Source of the DNA: JAKFDI01 sp044508835
Lineage (GTDB): Bacteria > Pseudomonadota > Gammaproteobacteria > Burkholderiales > Burkholderiaceae_C
NCBI GenBank assembly: GCA_044508835.1
Contig: JBIQHD010000005.1
Span: 1 to 64,000, forward strand
Reading direction: 5' to 3'
DNA: 64,000 nt
The position numbers and the translations under genes are program-made. How positions within the stretch are numbered: the first letter of the stretch is position 1; every line of letters begins with the position of its first letter. Below the pieces are notes generated by a model that saw nothing but the letters and a program-made list of their open reading frames with translations, ran no database searches and had not been told where the DNA came from. This document shows, in pieces, positions 53,668 to 62,239 of this stretch.

Positions 53668-54663
53668 CTACCGCGGCACGATGCCGGCGGCGCGCTGCAC
53701 CTCGCGCCAGCGCGCGATCTCGCCCGAGAGCAGCTGCGCGAGCTGCGCCGGCGTGCCGGCCTGCAGGCGCACGCCCAGCGGCTCGAGCCGCGCCTGCACG
53801 GCGGGCGAGGCCACGGCGCGGCGCGCCGCCTGGTTGAGCCGCGCCACCACGGCCTCGGGCGTGCCGCGGGGCGCGGCCAGGCCGTTCCACGACGACACCT
53901 CGTACCCGCCGATGCCGGCCTCCTGCACCGTGGGCACGTCCGGCAGGCCGGGGTAGCGCCGCGCGGAGGTCACGGCGAGCGCCTTCACCGCCTTCGCCTG
54001 GAGCTGCGGCAGCATCGGCCCGAGGATCTCGAACGCCGCGTCGATCTCGCCGTTGCGCAGCGCCACCACCAGCGCCGGCGTGGCCTGGTACGGCACCACC
54101 ACCGCGTCGATGCCGGCCACCGTCTTGAAGAGCTGGGCGGCGAGGTTCTGCGTGCTGCCGGCCGAGACGGTGCCGAGCGTGAGCGTGCCGGGCCGCGCCC
54201 TGGCGTCGGCCACCATCGCGGCCAGGCTCGCATGGCGCGAATCCGCGGCGGCGAACACGGCCAGGTCGAAGAAGCCGAGCGTCGTCACCGGCACGAAGTC
54301 GCGCTCGACGTCGAACGGCAGCCTGGCGAACTGGCTCGCGCTCACTGCGTGGCCGTTGCTCACCAGCAGCAGCGTGTGGCCGTCGGGCCGCGCCTGCGCC
54401 ACGGCGCTCGACGCGACGATGCTGCCCGCGCCCGGCCGGTTGTCGACGACGATGCTGCGGCCCAGGTCGGCCGCCATCGCCTGCGCCACCGTGCGCGCGG
54501 TGATGTCGGCGATGCCGCCCGGCGCGAAGGGCACCACCAGCGTGATCGTGCGCGCGGGATAGCTGCCCTCCGCCCGCGCCGCGCCGGCCAGCGGCGCGAG
54601 CAGCAGGCCGCCCAGGAGGCGGCGGCGCGTCGGACGCGGGGACGGGGCGGCGGTCGGATCCAC
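53668..54663 (-). CDS. Bug-family (TctC-like) periplasmic receptor
   Basis: A 331-residue protein. A Tat-like signal (PTRRRLLGGLLLAPLAGAAR) is followed by the mature start YPARTITLVVPFAPGGIADI and RPGAGSIVASSAVAQARPDG, the two Bug signatures. No TctAB partner genes are near. Start: GTG at 54663 (VDPTAAP) fits; no strong ribosome site is seen, so the start is uncertain. Ligand unknown. Confidence 0.9.
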   Translation of the reverse strand: MDPTAAPSPRPTRRRLLGGLLLAPLAGAARAEGSYPARTITLVVPFAPGGIADITARTVAQAMAADLGRSIVVDNRPGAGSIVASSAVAQARPDGHTLLLVSNGHAVSASQFARLPFDVERDFVPVTTLGFFDLAVFAAADSRHASLAAMVADARARPGTLTLGTVSAGSTQNLAAQLFKTVAGIDAVVVPYQATPALVVALRNGEIDAAFEILGPMLPQLQAKAVKALAVTSARRYPGLPDVPTVQEAGIGGYEVSSWNGLAAPRGTPEAVVARLNQAARRAVASPAVQARLEPLGVRLQAGTPAQLAQLLSGEIARWREVQRAAGIVPR

Positions 54664-54736
54664 GGCGGTTCGGCATGAGGGAGAGAGAGAACGGCATTGT
54701 CCCCTCGCCGCCCGCAGGGCGCCGGCCCGCGGCCGG

Positions 54737-56917
54737 TCAGACGACCACGCGCACCGCCACGTCGCCGCGCTTGCGCACCACCTCCACGCCGACGTTGTGC
54801 GGGTAGCGCTGCAGTAGCAGGTCGACGCTCGCCTGGCCGATGCGCAGGTCGCGCAGCTCGACGCGGTCGAGGAAGCCGGGCAGGCGCGGCGCATGGAAGC
54901 TCAGCTGGCCGCCGGGCGCGTCGATGTCCAGCCCGAGGCAGGCCTGCAGCATGCCGAACACCGCCGCCGCGGCCCAGGCCTGCGGCGCGCAGGCCACCGG
55001 GTAGAGGGTCGGCCCCTCGCCGGCGCGGCGCGGGAAGCCGCAGAAGAGCTCCGGCAGGCGGTGCTGGTCGAAGTGCAGGCTGGCGTCGAACAGCGCGGTG
55101 AGCAGCGTCATCGCCGCCTCGGTGTGGCCGTAGCGGCCGAGGCCGGCGGCCAGCAGCGCGTTGTCGTGCGGCCAGATCGAGCCGTTGTGGTAGGACATCG
55201 GGTTGTAGCGCGCCTGCCCGCTCGCCACCGTGCGCACGCCCCAGCCGCTGAAGAAGTCCGGCTCGACGAAGCGCTGCGCCATGCGCGCCGCATGCGCGGG
55301 CGCGGCGATGCCGGTCCACAGCGCATGGCCGGCGTTCGACGCGGCGATGCGGCAGGGCCGCTTGCCGCCGTCCAGCGCCAGGGCGTAGACGCCGAGCTCC
55401 TCGCACCAGAAGGTGCGCTGGAAGCGCTCGCGCAGTTCGTCCGCCTGGGCGTCGAGGCGCCGCGCGAGCGCCGCGTCGCCGAGCGCCGCGGCCAGCCCCG
55501 CGGCCTGGCGCCGCGCCTCGTACACGTAGGCCTGCACCTCGCACAGCGCGATCGGCGCGTCCGCCAGGCGGCCGTCGTCGTGGAAGATGGAATCCTGCGA
55601 ATCCTTCCAGCCCTGCTGCACCAGGCCCGTGGCGCTGCGCCGCGCGTACTCGACGAAGCCGTCGCCATCGCGGTCGCCGTAGCGGTCGATCCAGTCCAGC
55701 GCGGCGAGGATGTTGGGCCAGATGCCGCGCACGAAGTCCAGGTCGCCGGTGCGCCGGTGGTAGGCGCCGGCCAGCGCCACGAACAGGGGCGTCGCGTCCA
55801 CCGTGCCGTAGTAGCGGCCGAACGGCACCTCGCCGGTGCGCGCCATCTCGCACTTGCGCGCCTCGTGCAGGATCTTGCCCGGCTCGGCGTCGCGCTCGGG
55901 CTCCTCGGCGGTGGCCTGCGTGGCGGCGAGGAAGGCCAGCACGCCGCGCGCCATGGACGGGTCGATCCACAGGTACTCGCGCGCGGTGAGCACGCCGTCG
56001 CGGCCGAAGGTGGTCGAGTACCACGGCACGCCGGCGTAGGGGTACGGGCCGCTGTCGAGCTCGGTCGTCAGCATCGCCAGGTCCGACACGCTGCGGTCCA
56101 GCCACAGGTCCACCAGCGGATGCGAGGTCTCGATGCGGCACTGCGCGCCCTGCAGCCGCGCGCGCGCCTCGGTGTTGCAGCGGTAGGCGCCGTCGTAGTG
56201 GAGGCCGGGGCCCTCCGCCTCGTCCTCGCCCTCGCCGCCGGTGCGGCAGGCCACGGTGCAGTACAGGTGTGCCTCCTGGTGCGGCTCGAGCGCCAGCGTG
56301 AAGCTCGCCTCCTGCCCGCGCCAGGCCGCGGGCGGCGGATCGAGCCGGATGTCGGTGCGGCGCTCGCGCCCGTCGAGGCCGCGGTAGCCGAACACCAGCC
56401 CGTCGGCGCGGGCGCGGTTCGGCAGCGTCTCGCCGCGGCGCTCGCGCGTGCTGCCGCGCACCTCGAAGAGGTCGGCGAAGTCGGCCTCGAAGTGCAGCCC
56501 CAGCGTGAGGCGAACCGGCTGCATGCCGTGGTGGGCGATGCGGATGTGCTCGTGGCAGGCGCCCCGCCACAGGAGCTTGGCGCGGAAGAGGTGCACCTCG
56601 CCCTTGGGCAGCGCCACCTCGCCGTCGAGCACCAGGTCGGCGTTCATCAGCTCCACGATGAGCAGGTTGTTGCCCTCCTTCACCGTGGCGCCGAGGAACA
56701 GCGGCTGCACGCCGTTGAGCGTGAGCTGCAGGCCCGACAGGAAGCGCGTGTCCTCGTGGTAGAGGCCCTGCTCGCCGCCGAAGCCGGCCCGGATGTCGCC
56801 GAAGCGGTCGAACAGCCCGAAGGTGTCGCCGCTCTTGACGACCTGCGGCGCCTCCTCGACGCGCGCCGACCGGGCCGACACGTACCACTGGTCGCCGATG
56901 CGGATGCGCTCGCTCAC
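54737..56917 (-). CDS. Glycogen-debranching-like amylo-alpha-1,6-glucosidase
   Basis: A 726-residue enzyme. The N-terminal domain (~1-270) matches the bacterial GDE_N type (VVKSGDTFGLFDRFGDIRAG, GLYHEDTRFLSGLQLTLNG). The (alpha/alpha)6 domain (~290-700) has YAGVPWYSTTFGRDGVLTAR, GYDRDGDGFVEYA-like YGDRDGDGFVEYARRS, QGWKDSQDSIFH and YNPMSYHNGSIWPHDNAL. It should cleave alpha-1,6 bonds of glycogen or act on related glucans. The GTG start overlaps the stop of the glycosyltransferase gene by 4 bp, indicating coupling. Confidence 0.92.
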   Translation of the reverse strand: MSERIRIGDQWYVSARSARVEEAPQVVKSGDTFGLFDRFGDIRAGFGGEQGLYHEDTRFLSGLQLTLNGVQPLFLGATVKEGNNLLIVELMNADLVLDGEVALPKGEVHLFRAKLLWRGACHEHIRIAHHGMQPVRLTLGLHFEADFADLFEVRGSTRERRGETLPNRARADGLVFGYRGLDGRERRTDIRLDPPPAAWRGQEASFTLALEPHQEAHLYCTVACRTGGEGEDEAEGPGLHYDGAYRCNTEARARLQGAQCRIETSHPLVDLWLDRSVSDLAMLTTELDSGPYPYAGVPWYSTTFGRDGVLTAREYLWIDPSMARGVLAFLAATQATAEEPERDAEPGKILHEARKCEMARTGEVPFGRYYGTVDATPLFVALAGAYHRRTGDLDFVRGIWPNILAALDWIDRYGDRDGDGFVEYARRSATGLVQQGWKDSQDSIFHDDGRLADAPIALCEVQAYVYEARRQAAGLAAALGDAALARRLDAQADELRERFQRTFWCEELGVYALALDGGKRPCRIAASNAGHALWTGIAAPAHAARMAQRFVEPDFFSGWGVRTVASGQARYNPMSYHNGSIWPHDNALLAAGLGRYGHTEAAMTLLTALFDASLHFDQHRLPELFCGFPRRAGEGPTLYPVACAPQAWAAAAVFGMLQACLGLDIDAPGGQLSFHAPRLPGFLDRVELRDLRIGQASVDLLLQRYPHNVGVEVVRKRGDVAVRVVV

Positions 56918-57999
56918 CGCGCCTCCTCGACGGCGCCGGGGTCGGGCGCGTCGGCGCCTTCGCATCCCGCGCCGTGGGTGTCGATCAGCGCCTGGTAGAC
57001 CTGCACGTAGCGGCTCGCCATCCGGTCGGCGGTGAAGCGGCGCTCGAACGCCTCGCGGCAGCGGCGCCGGTCGAGGGTCTCGATGCGGCGCGCCGCGGCG
57101 ATGGCCTCGTCCTGGTCGCGCACCACGAAGCCGGTGACGCCGTGCTGCACCACTTCCGCCACCGAGCCGCAGTCGTAGGCGACCACCGGCGTGCCGCAGG
57201 CGAAGGCCTCGATCATCACCAGGCCGAAGGGCTCGGGCCAGTCCACCGGGAACAGCAGCGCGCGGGCGTTGCCGATGAGGGCGTCCTTGCCCGCATCGCC
57301 GATCTCGCCGATGAAGTCCACCAGCGGGTGCGCGAGCAGCGGGCGCACGTCGCGCTCGAAGTACTCGCGGTCGGCGGCGTCCACCTTGGCGGCGATCTTC
57401 AGCGGCCGGCCGCAGGCGATCGCGATCTCGATGGCGCGGTCCACGCGCTTCTCCGGCGAGATGCGGCCGACGAAGACGAAGTAGCCGTCGCCGTGCTCAT
57501 GCAGCCGGTACAGGCTCGCCGGCACGCCGTGGTGGACGGTGGCGCACCAGTTGGCGTTCGACAGCGGCCGGCGCTGGCTGTCGGAGATCGACACCAGCGG
57601 ATGCGAGCTGAAGTGCGCATGCAGCGCCCGCAGGTCGGGCAGGTCGAGCCGGCCGTGCAGCGTGGTCAGGCACGGCGTCGCGCAGCGCCGCGCCAGCGCG
57701 TAGTGGAGGAAGTCGATGTGGAAGTGGATGACGTCGAAGTCGCCGGCCTGCTCGAACACGCGGTCGACCATGACGGTGTGCCACAGCAGCCAGTCGGGCG
57801 CGGCCGGGTCCAGCCGCAGGCTGCGCGGCACCACCGGCACCAGCCGGGCCTGCGTGCACGAGTCGCCGCTGGCGAAGAGCGTCACCTCGTGGCCCTGCCG
57901 CACCAGCGACTCGGTGAGGTAGGACACCACCCGCTCCGTTCCGCCGTAGGCGGCGGGCGGAACGCTCTCGAACAGGGGCGCGACTTCGGCGATTCTCAT
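56914..57999 (-). CDS. GT4-family glycosyltransferase
   Basis: A 361-residue GT-B fold enzyme. The N-terminal glycine-rich acceptor loop is PLFESVPPAAYGGTERVVSY. The donor side has FVFVGRISPEKRVDRAIEIA and the E-x7-E motif in EPFGLVMIEAFACGTPVVAY. It transfers a sugar from a nucleotide-sugar donor; acceptor unknown. Coupled to the debranching-like enzyme, so a role in an alpha-glucan or in a stress-related sugar polymer is likely (inference). The first 16 codons of the longer frame are not used; the ATG at 57999 fits. Confidence 0.92.
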   Translation of the reverse strand: MRIAEVAPLFESVPPAAYGGTERVVSYLTESLVRQGHEVTLFASGDSCTQARLVPVVPRSLRLDPAAPDWLLWHTVMVDRVFEQAGDFDVIHFHIDFLHYALARRCATPCLTTLHGRLDLPDLRALHAHFSSHPLVSISDSQRRPLSNANWCATVHHGVPASLYRLHEHGDGYFVFVGRISPEKRVDRAIEIAIACGRPLKIAAKVDAADREYFERDVRPLLAHPLVDFIGEIGDAGKDALIGNARALLFPVDWPEPFGLVMIEAFACGTPVVAYDCGSVAEVVQHGVTGFVVRDQDEAIAAARRIETLDRRRCREAFERRFTADRMASRYVQVYQALIDTHGAGCEGADAPDPGAVEEAR

Positions 58000-58113
58000 G
58001 GCCCGCGCCAAACGGCAACCGCCATGCCCGGCAGGGCCGGCGCACACCGCTGGACACGCCTGAATCGCCGCGTGCGCAGAACGGCGCCGCGGCGGGCCCC
58101 GCGGCGGCGGTCC

Positions 58114-59655
58114 TCAGGCGGCGGCGTCCGCGGGCTGCTTGCCGGCGGCGGCCGGGGCCGTGCCGTCGTTCCGGTTGATGCTGCACATCACGACCCAGTC
58201 CTTGCCGACGGGCAGCACGTAGGCCATCTTGTCGGCGGGCAGCTTGGTGATCGGGTGCAGGCTCTTGAACTGCAGCCAGCCGCCGCCCTCGTCGGCGCAG
58301 CGCCAGGTGCGGGCGTTCAGCTCCTCGATGTCCACGCCGGGCGCCGCCACCGCTGGCTTGTCGGCCTTGGACGGGTCCATGCCGAAGGCGCGGAACCAGC
58401 CGTTGCGGTCGATCACGATGATGAACATGTCGCGGTCGACGAAGCCGCCGTTGCGGTCGTGGAAGCGCTGCACCGCCGCGGCCCGGCCCGCCTGGGCGAT
58501 CAGCGCGGCGGCGCGCTCCACCATCGCCCGCGCCTCGTCGGCACAGCCCTGGCGCAGGCGCATCGACACCACGCCGGCCGACAGCTGCCGCGCCTGCTCG
58601 CGCAGGCTGCGCGCCGCGTGCACGGTGGTGTCCACCATCTGCGCGTTGCCCTGCGTCAGGCCGTCGAGCGCGTTCACCGCCTGCGAGATCTCCTGCAGCC
58701 CGTTGCTCTGCTGCGCACTCGAGGCCGTCACCGCACCGAGCCGGGCCGCCACCTCGCGGATGCCGCGCACCACGCCGTCGAGCGACCGGCTTGCCTCGCG
58801 GATCTGCGCCACGCCGCCGTGCACCTCGCGCGTGGAGCCCTCGATCAGCTTCTTCACCTCGGCCGCGGCCTGGGCGCTGCGCTGGGCCAGCGTGCGCACC
58901 TCGGCCGCCACCACCGCGAAGCCGCGGCCGGCATCGCCGGCGCGCGCCGCCTCGACGGCCGCATTCAGCGCGAGGATGTTCGTCTGGAAGGCGATGCCGT
59001 CGATGACGCCGATGATCTCGGTCATCTGGACGGCGCGCTTTTCCATGCCCTGCATCGAGGCCACCGCCGCCTCGACCACGCGGGCCGCGTCCTCGGCCCC
59101 GGCGCGCACCGCCTCGGCCTGCCCGTCGGCGGCGCGCATCTCCTCGGCGTTGCGCCGCACCGTCGAGGCCAGTTCGCTCACGCCGGCGGCCGTCTGCTCC
59201 AGGCTCGACGCCTGCTGCTCGGTGCGGTCCGACATGGCGGCCGCCGTGCCCGACAGCCTGTCGCTGGCCATCGCCACGAGCTGCGCCTCGCTGCGCACGC
59301 TGGCGACCAGGCGCGACAGGCGCCGCGTCATGTCCTCCACGCCGCCGGTGATGCGGGCCACGTCGTCGCGGCCGCGGATCACCGGGCTGCGGCTGAGGTC
59401 GCCCTCGCACACCGCGTCGACCACGCGCTGCAGCTCGCGCAGCGAGCGCGCCTGCAGGTGCTGCATGCACCAGGCGAGGTAGCCGAGGGCGGCCGCGGCG
59501 GCCGCGCCGCTCCAGTGCAGGGCGCCGGCCGGCAGCAGCCAGGCCGCCATCGCCAGGGCCGCGAGCGCGGCGGGCACGGCCGGGCGCGTCCACCCCGGCA
59601 GGCGCGCCGCCCAGGCGACGCCGGGGCGCAACCACGGCAGGGGCTTGTCGTTCAT
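58114..59655 (-). CDS. Second chemoreceptor with C-terminal cache-like domain
   Basis: A 513-residue methyl-accepting protein of the same architecture as that at 51466. Two membrane segments (~22-42 and ~45-65) have no periplasmic domain between them. The tip is IIGVIDGIAFQTNILALNAA, VEAARAGDAGRGFAVVAAEV. The C-terminal ~125 residues (GGFVDRDMFIIVIDRNGWFR, WLQFKSLHPITKLPADKMAY, WVVMCSINRNDG) form a cache-like sensor. The tail is Ala/Pro rich. No sigma-28-like site was found upstream (59656-59817), unlike the first receptor. Confidence 0.92.
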   Translation of the reverse strand: MNDKPLPWLRPGVAWAARLPGWTRPAVPAALAALAMAAWLLPAGALHWSGAAAAAALGYLAWCMQHLQARSLRELQRVVDAVCEGDLSRSPVIRGRDDVARITGGVEDMTRRLSRLVASVRSEAQLVAMASDRLSGTAAAMSDRTEQQASSLEQTAAGVSELASTVRRNAEEMRAADGQAEAVRAGAEDAARVVEAAVASMQGMEKRAVQMTEIIGVIDGIAFQTNILALNAAVEAARAGDAGRGFAVVAAEVRTLAQRSAQAAAEVKKLIEGSTREVHGGVAQIREASRSLDGVVRGIREVAARLGAVTASSAQQSNGLQEISQAVNALDGLTQGNAQMVDTTVHAARSLREQARQLSAGVVSMRLRQGCADEARAMVERAAALIAQAGRAAAVQRFHDRNGGFVDRDMFIIVIDRNGWFRAFGMDPSKADKPAVAAPGVDIEELNARTWRCADEGGGWLQFKSLHPITKLPADKMAYVLPVGKDWVVMCSINRNDGTAPAAAGKQPADAAA

Positions 59656-59817
59656 CCGTGTCTCCGGCAAGTTCGTCGTCGGTGCGCCAGAAGCGCCCGG
59701 TGACGCAACTTCGGCACGTCCTGCCGCCGACTGGAGTCCCGCGGGATGGCGGATGTCACGGCAGGCGGGCGCGACGCCGCACAATCGGCCCGATCACGCA
59801 GGCGCCCGGGGAGACAC

Positions 59818-60405
59818 GTGCACGACGATCAGGTTCGACAGGCGCCGCGGCGCCGGCTGCTCAAGACCGCGCTGGGCGCCTGCGCCGGGTGGCTGGCCAG
59901 CGCCGCATCGGCGCAGGGCGCCGGCGAAGCCGCCCTGCGCGGCCAGCTGAACGAGGCCACCTGGCCGGCCGAGATCGTGCGCCTCGCCGAGGACTACCTG
60001 CAGCGCTTCCCCGCCGGCCCGGCGGCCGCGCAGGCGCGCCTGCTGCACGACCGTGCCGGGCAGGCGGCGCAGGCCATCGCGCGCAGCGAGGTGAAGCTCT
60101 ACCGCGGCGCCTTCGAGCCGCCGCACGCCACGCCCGACACCCGCCGCGAACTGCGCCGCGCCGCGCTCGGCGACCCGGACGCCGCCTGGCGCATCGCCCG
60201 CGCCAGCCCCCACGACGGCGGCGACGACCACCGCTACGTCGGCTGGCTGCAGTTCGCCGCCATGCTCGGCAGCGATGGCGCGAGCTACGAGCTGGCCCTG
60301 CACTACCGCCGGCGCGGCCAGCCCGCGCTGGCCGCCCGCTACGAGGCGCGCGCCATCGAGCTCGGGTTCACCCCGCCGCCGGCGCTCGACCACGTGCGCA
60401 AATAG
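59818..60405 (+). CDS. Exported Tat-substrate-like protein, Sel1-like, unknown function
   Basis: A 195-residue protein starting at GTG with GGGGAG eight bases upstream. The N-terminus has APRRRLLKTALGACAGWLAS, a twin-arginine signal, with a cleavage near ASAQG. The rest is helical and repeat-like (GDPDAAWRIARASPHDGG, YELALHYRRRGQPALAARYE, ARAIELGF), similar to Sel1/TPR units. Function unknown. It lies divergent to the second chemoreceptor gene and upstream of the Tim44-like gene. Confidence 0.65.
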   Translation: MHDDQVRQAPRRRLLKTALGACAGWLASAASAQGAGEAALRGQLNEATWPAEIVRLAEDYLQRFPAGPAAAQARLLHDRAGQAAQAIARSEVKLYRGAFEPPHATPDTRRELRRAALGDPDAAWRIARASPHDGGDDHRYVGWLQFAAMLGSDGASYELALHYRRRGQPALAARYEARAIELGFTPPPALDHVRK

Positions 60406-60525
60406 CCCGGCGCACGCCGGCCCGGCGATTCCGCGACACTGCGGTGAACCAAACCGCGGGCGGGCTGTCCAATGCGCGACGCGGCCACGGCTGCCGACAT
60501 TCGATTCATTGACCGGGAGACTTTG

Positions 60526-61428
60526 TTGAAGACTGTGACGCTCACGATCGCATCGCTCGCCATGGGCCTGATGCTCAGCCTGGCGCCCGCCGATTCCGAG
60601 GCGCGCCGCCTGGGCGGCGGCCGCGCGGCCGGCATGCAGCGCCAGGCGCCGCCGCCCAAGCCCGCGCCGGCCCCCAACGCCGCGCAGAACACGCCGGCCG
60701 CCCCGGCGGCCACCCCCGGCACGGCCGCGGCCACGGGGGCCGCCGCCGCCAATGCCGGCCGGCGCTCCTGGATGGGGCCGATCGCCGGCATCGCCGCGGG
60801 CCTGGGCATCGCCGCGCTGCTGAGCCACTTCGGCCTCGGGGCGGGTGTGGCCAACTTCCTCACCCTGCTGCTCCTGGCCGTGGCCGCCGTGGTGGCGATC
60901 CGCTGGCTGATGCGCCGCTTCGCCGGCCCGCAGCCGGCCGGCGCGCGGCTGGCCGCGGCGGGCGGGCCGGGCTTCGGCACGGCGCGGGACGAGCCGATGC
61001 GCTTCCAGCCGCTCGGCGCGGGCGCGCAGCCCGCGCCAGCTGCGGCCGGCCCGGTGCCCGAGGGCTTCGACGCGGCCGCTTTTGAGCGCATCGCCAAGAC
61101 CATCTTCGTGCGCATGCAGGCCGCCAACGACGCCAGCCAGATCGACGACCTGCGCAAGTTCACCACGCCCGAGCTCTTCGCCTCGCTGCGCGTGGACCTG
61201 CAGGACCGCGGCGACGCCCCGCAGCAGACCGACGTGGTCAAGCTCGATGCCGAGGTGCTCGAGACGGCGCGGGAAGACGGCCAGTGGATCGTCACCGTGC
61301 GCTTCTCCGGCCTGATCCGCGAGGAAGCCGGCGGCGCCGCCCAGCCCTTCGACGAGATGTGGCACCTCGTCAAGCCGGTGGACGGCAGCCGCGAATGGGC
61401 GATCGCGGGGATCACGCCGACGCAGTGA
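60526..61428 (+). CDS. Tim44-like domain membrane protein
   Basis: A 300-residue protein. The TTG start at 60526 (KTVTLTIASLAMGLMLSLAP) follows GGGAG with proper spacing; the ATG at 60472 lacks a ribosome site. A signal-like N-terminus, a Pro/Ala-rich segment (~35-75), then two hydrophobic segments (~80-120), and a C-terminal Tim44-like domain (~185-298: AAFERIAKTIFVRMQAANDA, FTTPELFASLRVDLQ, WIVTVRFSGLIREEAGGAA) are seen. Such bacterial proteins are membrane-linked, of unclear role. Tandem hairpins follow the stop. Confidence 0.86.
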   Translation: MKTVTLTIASLAMGLMLSLAPADSEARRLGGGRAAGMQRQAPPPKPAPAPNAAQNTPAAPAATPGTAAATGAAAANAGRRSWMGPIAGIAAGLGIAALLSHFGLGAGVANFLTLLLLAVAAVVAIRWLMRRFAGPQPAGARLAAAGGPGFGTARDEPMRFQPLGAGAQPAPAAAGPVPEGFDAAAFERIAKTIFVRMQAANDASQIDDLRKFTTPELFASLRVDLQDRGDAPQQTDVVKLDAEVLETAREDGQWIVTVRFSGLIREEAGGAAQPFDEMWHLVKPVDGSREWAIAGITPTQ

Positions 61429-61445
61429 GCTGATCCCGCAGATCC

Positions 61446-61492
61446 CATGCCGCCTCGGCGGCATGACTCACGCGGCGGCTTCGGCCGCCGCG
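61446..61492 (+). terminator. Tandem hairpins after the Tim44-like gene
   Basis: First hairpin: CATGCCGCC (61446-61454) and GGCGGCATG (61457-61465) with a 2-nt gap. Second: CGCGGCGGC, TTCG, GCCGCCGCG (61471-61492), a very stable C-UUCG-G tetraloop. A weak GTCGTTCT follows, so terminator activity is likely but not proven. Confidence 0.6.
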
Positions 61493-61529
61493 GTCGTTCT
61501 GGCGTATGTACGCTGCACCAACCCGGCCC

Positions 61530-62200
61530 TCCCGTTCGCACTGAGCAACCGAAGAACCAATCCGTTCACGCTGAGCTCGCCGAAGCGCCCGTCCCGCCCC
61601 CCACCCGTTCGCGCTGAGGTATCGAAGCGCTCGTGCCACCAACCCGCTTGTCGAAGCGTGCGCGCAGTCCGGTTTGACAGTTTGTGACTGCGGCCGAAGC
61701 TGTGAGAAGCCGGGTCTCGCCCCGGCGGGCGAGTTACTTCTCTTGTCTCGCCAAGAGAAGTAACCAAGAGAAGGCGACCCGGAGCCGTCGCCCCTCGCTG
61801 CGCGAGGGGTGCGCTGCGATGCTCGGGCTTCGCAGCCTCGCGCGAAACTCGCTACGCGCCCTGCGGGCGCTGCGCTCAGACAGTCGCGCGAAGTCAGACC
61901 ACGAGGGGCGCTGTCGCGCCCGGCTGCAAAGCCCTGCGCTTCTCGCCGACGCCTACGGGAGGCGATTCGGCTCGCTGCGCATCGCCACCCGGGGCGGGCG
62001 TCGCTGCGCGACGCCTCGCGCATCGAGCCGAGGTGAAGCGAGAAAGGAATTCGTCGTCAGGGCGAGACCCGGCTTCTTCCAACTGCGGCTGCACTTTTCA
62101 ACCAGCCAAACCGGACTGCGCGCACGCTTCGACAAGCTCAGCGCGAACGGGACTTGGTGGCACGAGCGCTTCGATACCTCAGCGCGAACGGGTGGATGGG
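61530..62200. repeat. Composite intergenic repeat, copy B, with inverted ends
   Basis: No gene in this convergent gap (61429-62239). Several CTTCGACAAGC...CGCGAACGG units occur: inverted near 61535, 61560 and 61604, direct at 62128-62151 and 62168-62190. The blocks ~61605-61725 and ~62061-62200 are inverted copies of each other (CGAGACCCGGCTTC, AAACCGGACTGCGCGCACGC shared), the left one lacking about 13 bases. In between lie the two-hairpin module (61716-61764, minus) and the 50-base block shared with 1-50. No transposase is encoded. Confidence 0.75.
61716..61764 (-). repeat. Two-hairpin module of repeat copy B
   Basis: GTTACTTCTCTTG (61733-61745) and CAAGAGAAGTAAC (61752-61764) with a 6-nt loop, next to CTCGCCC / GGGCGAG (61716-61722, 61727-61733). 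Compared with 119-167, the first stem has three changes in each arm that keep pairing; the second stem is unchanged. Confidence 0.75.
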
Positions 62201-62239
62201 CGGGACGAGCGAAGAACGAACGCCAGCCGCGCCAGCCCC

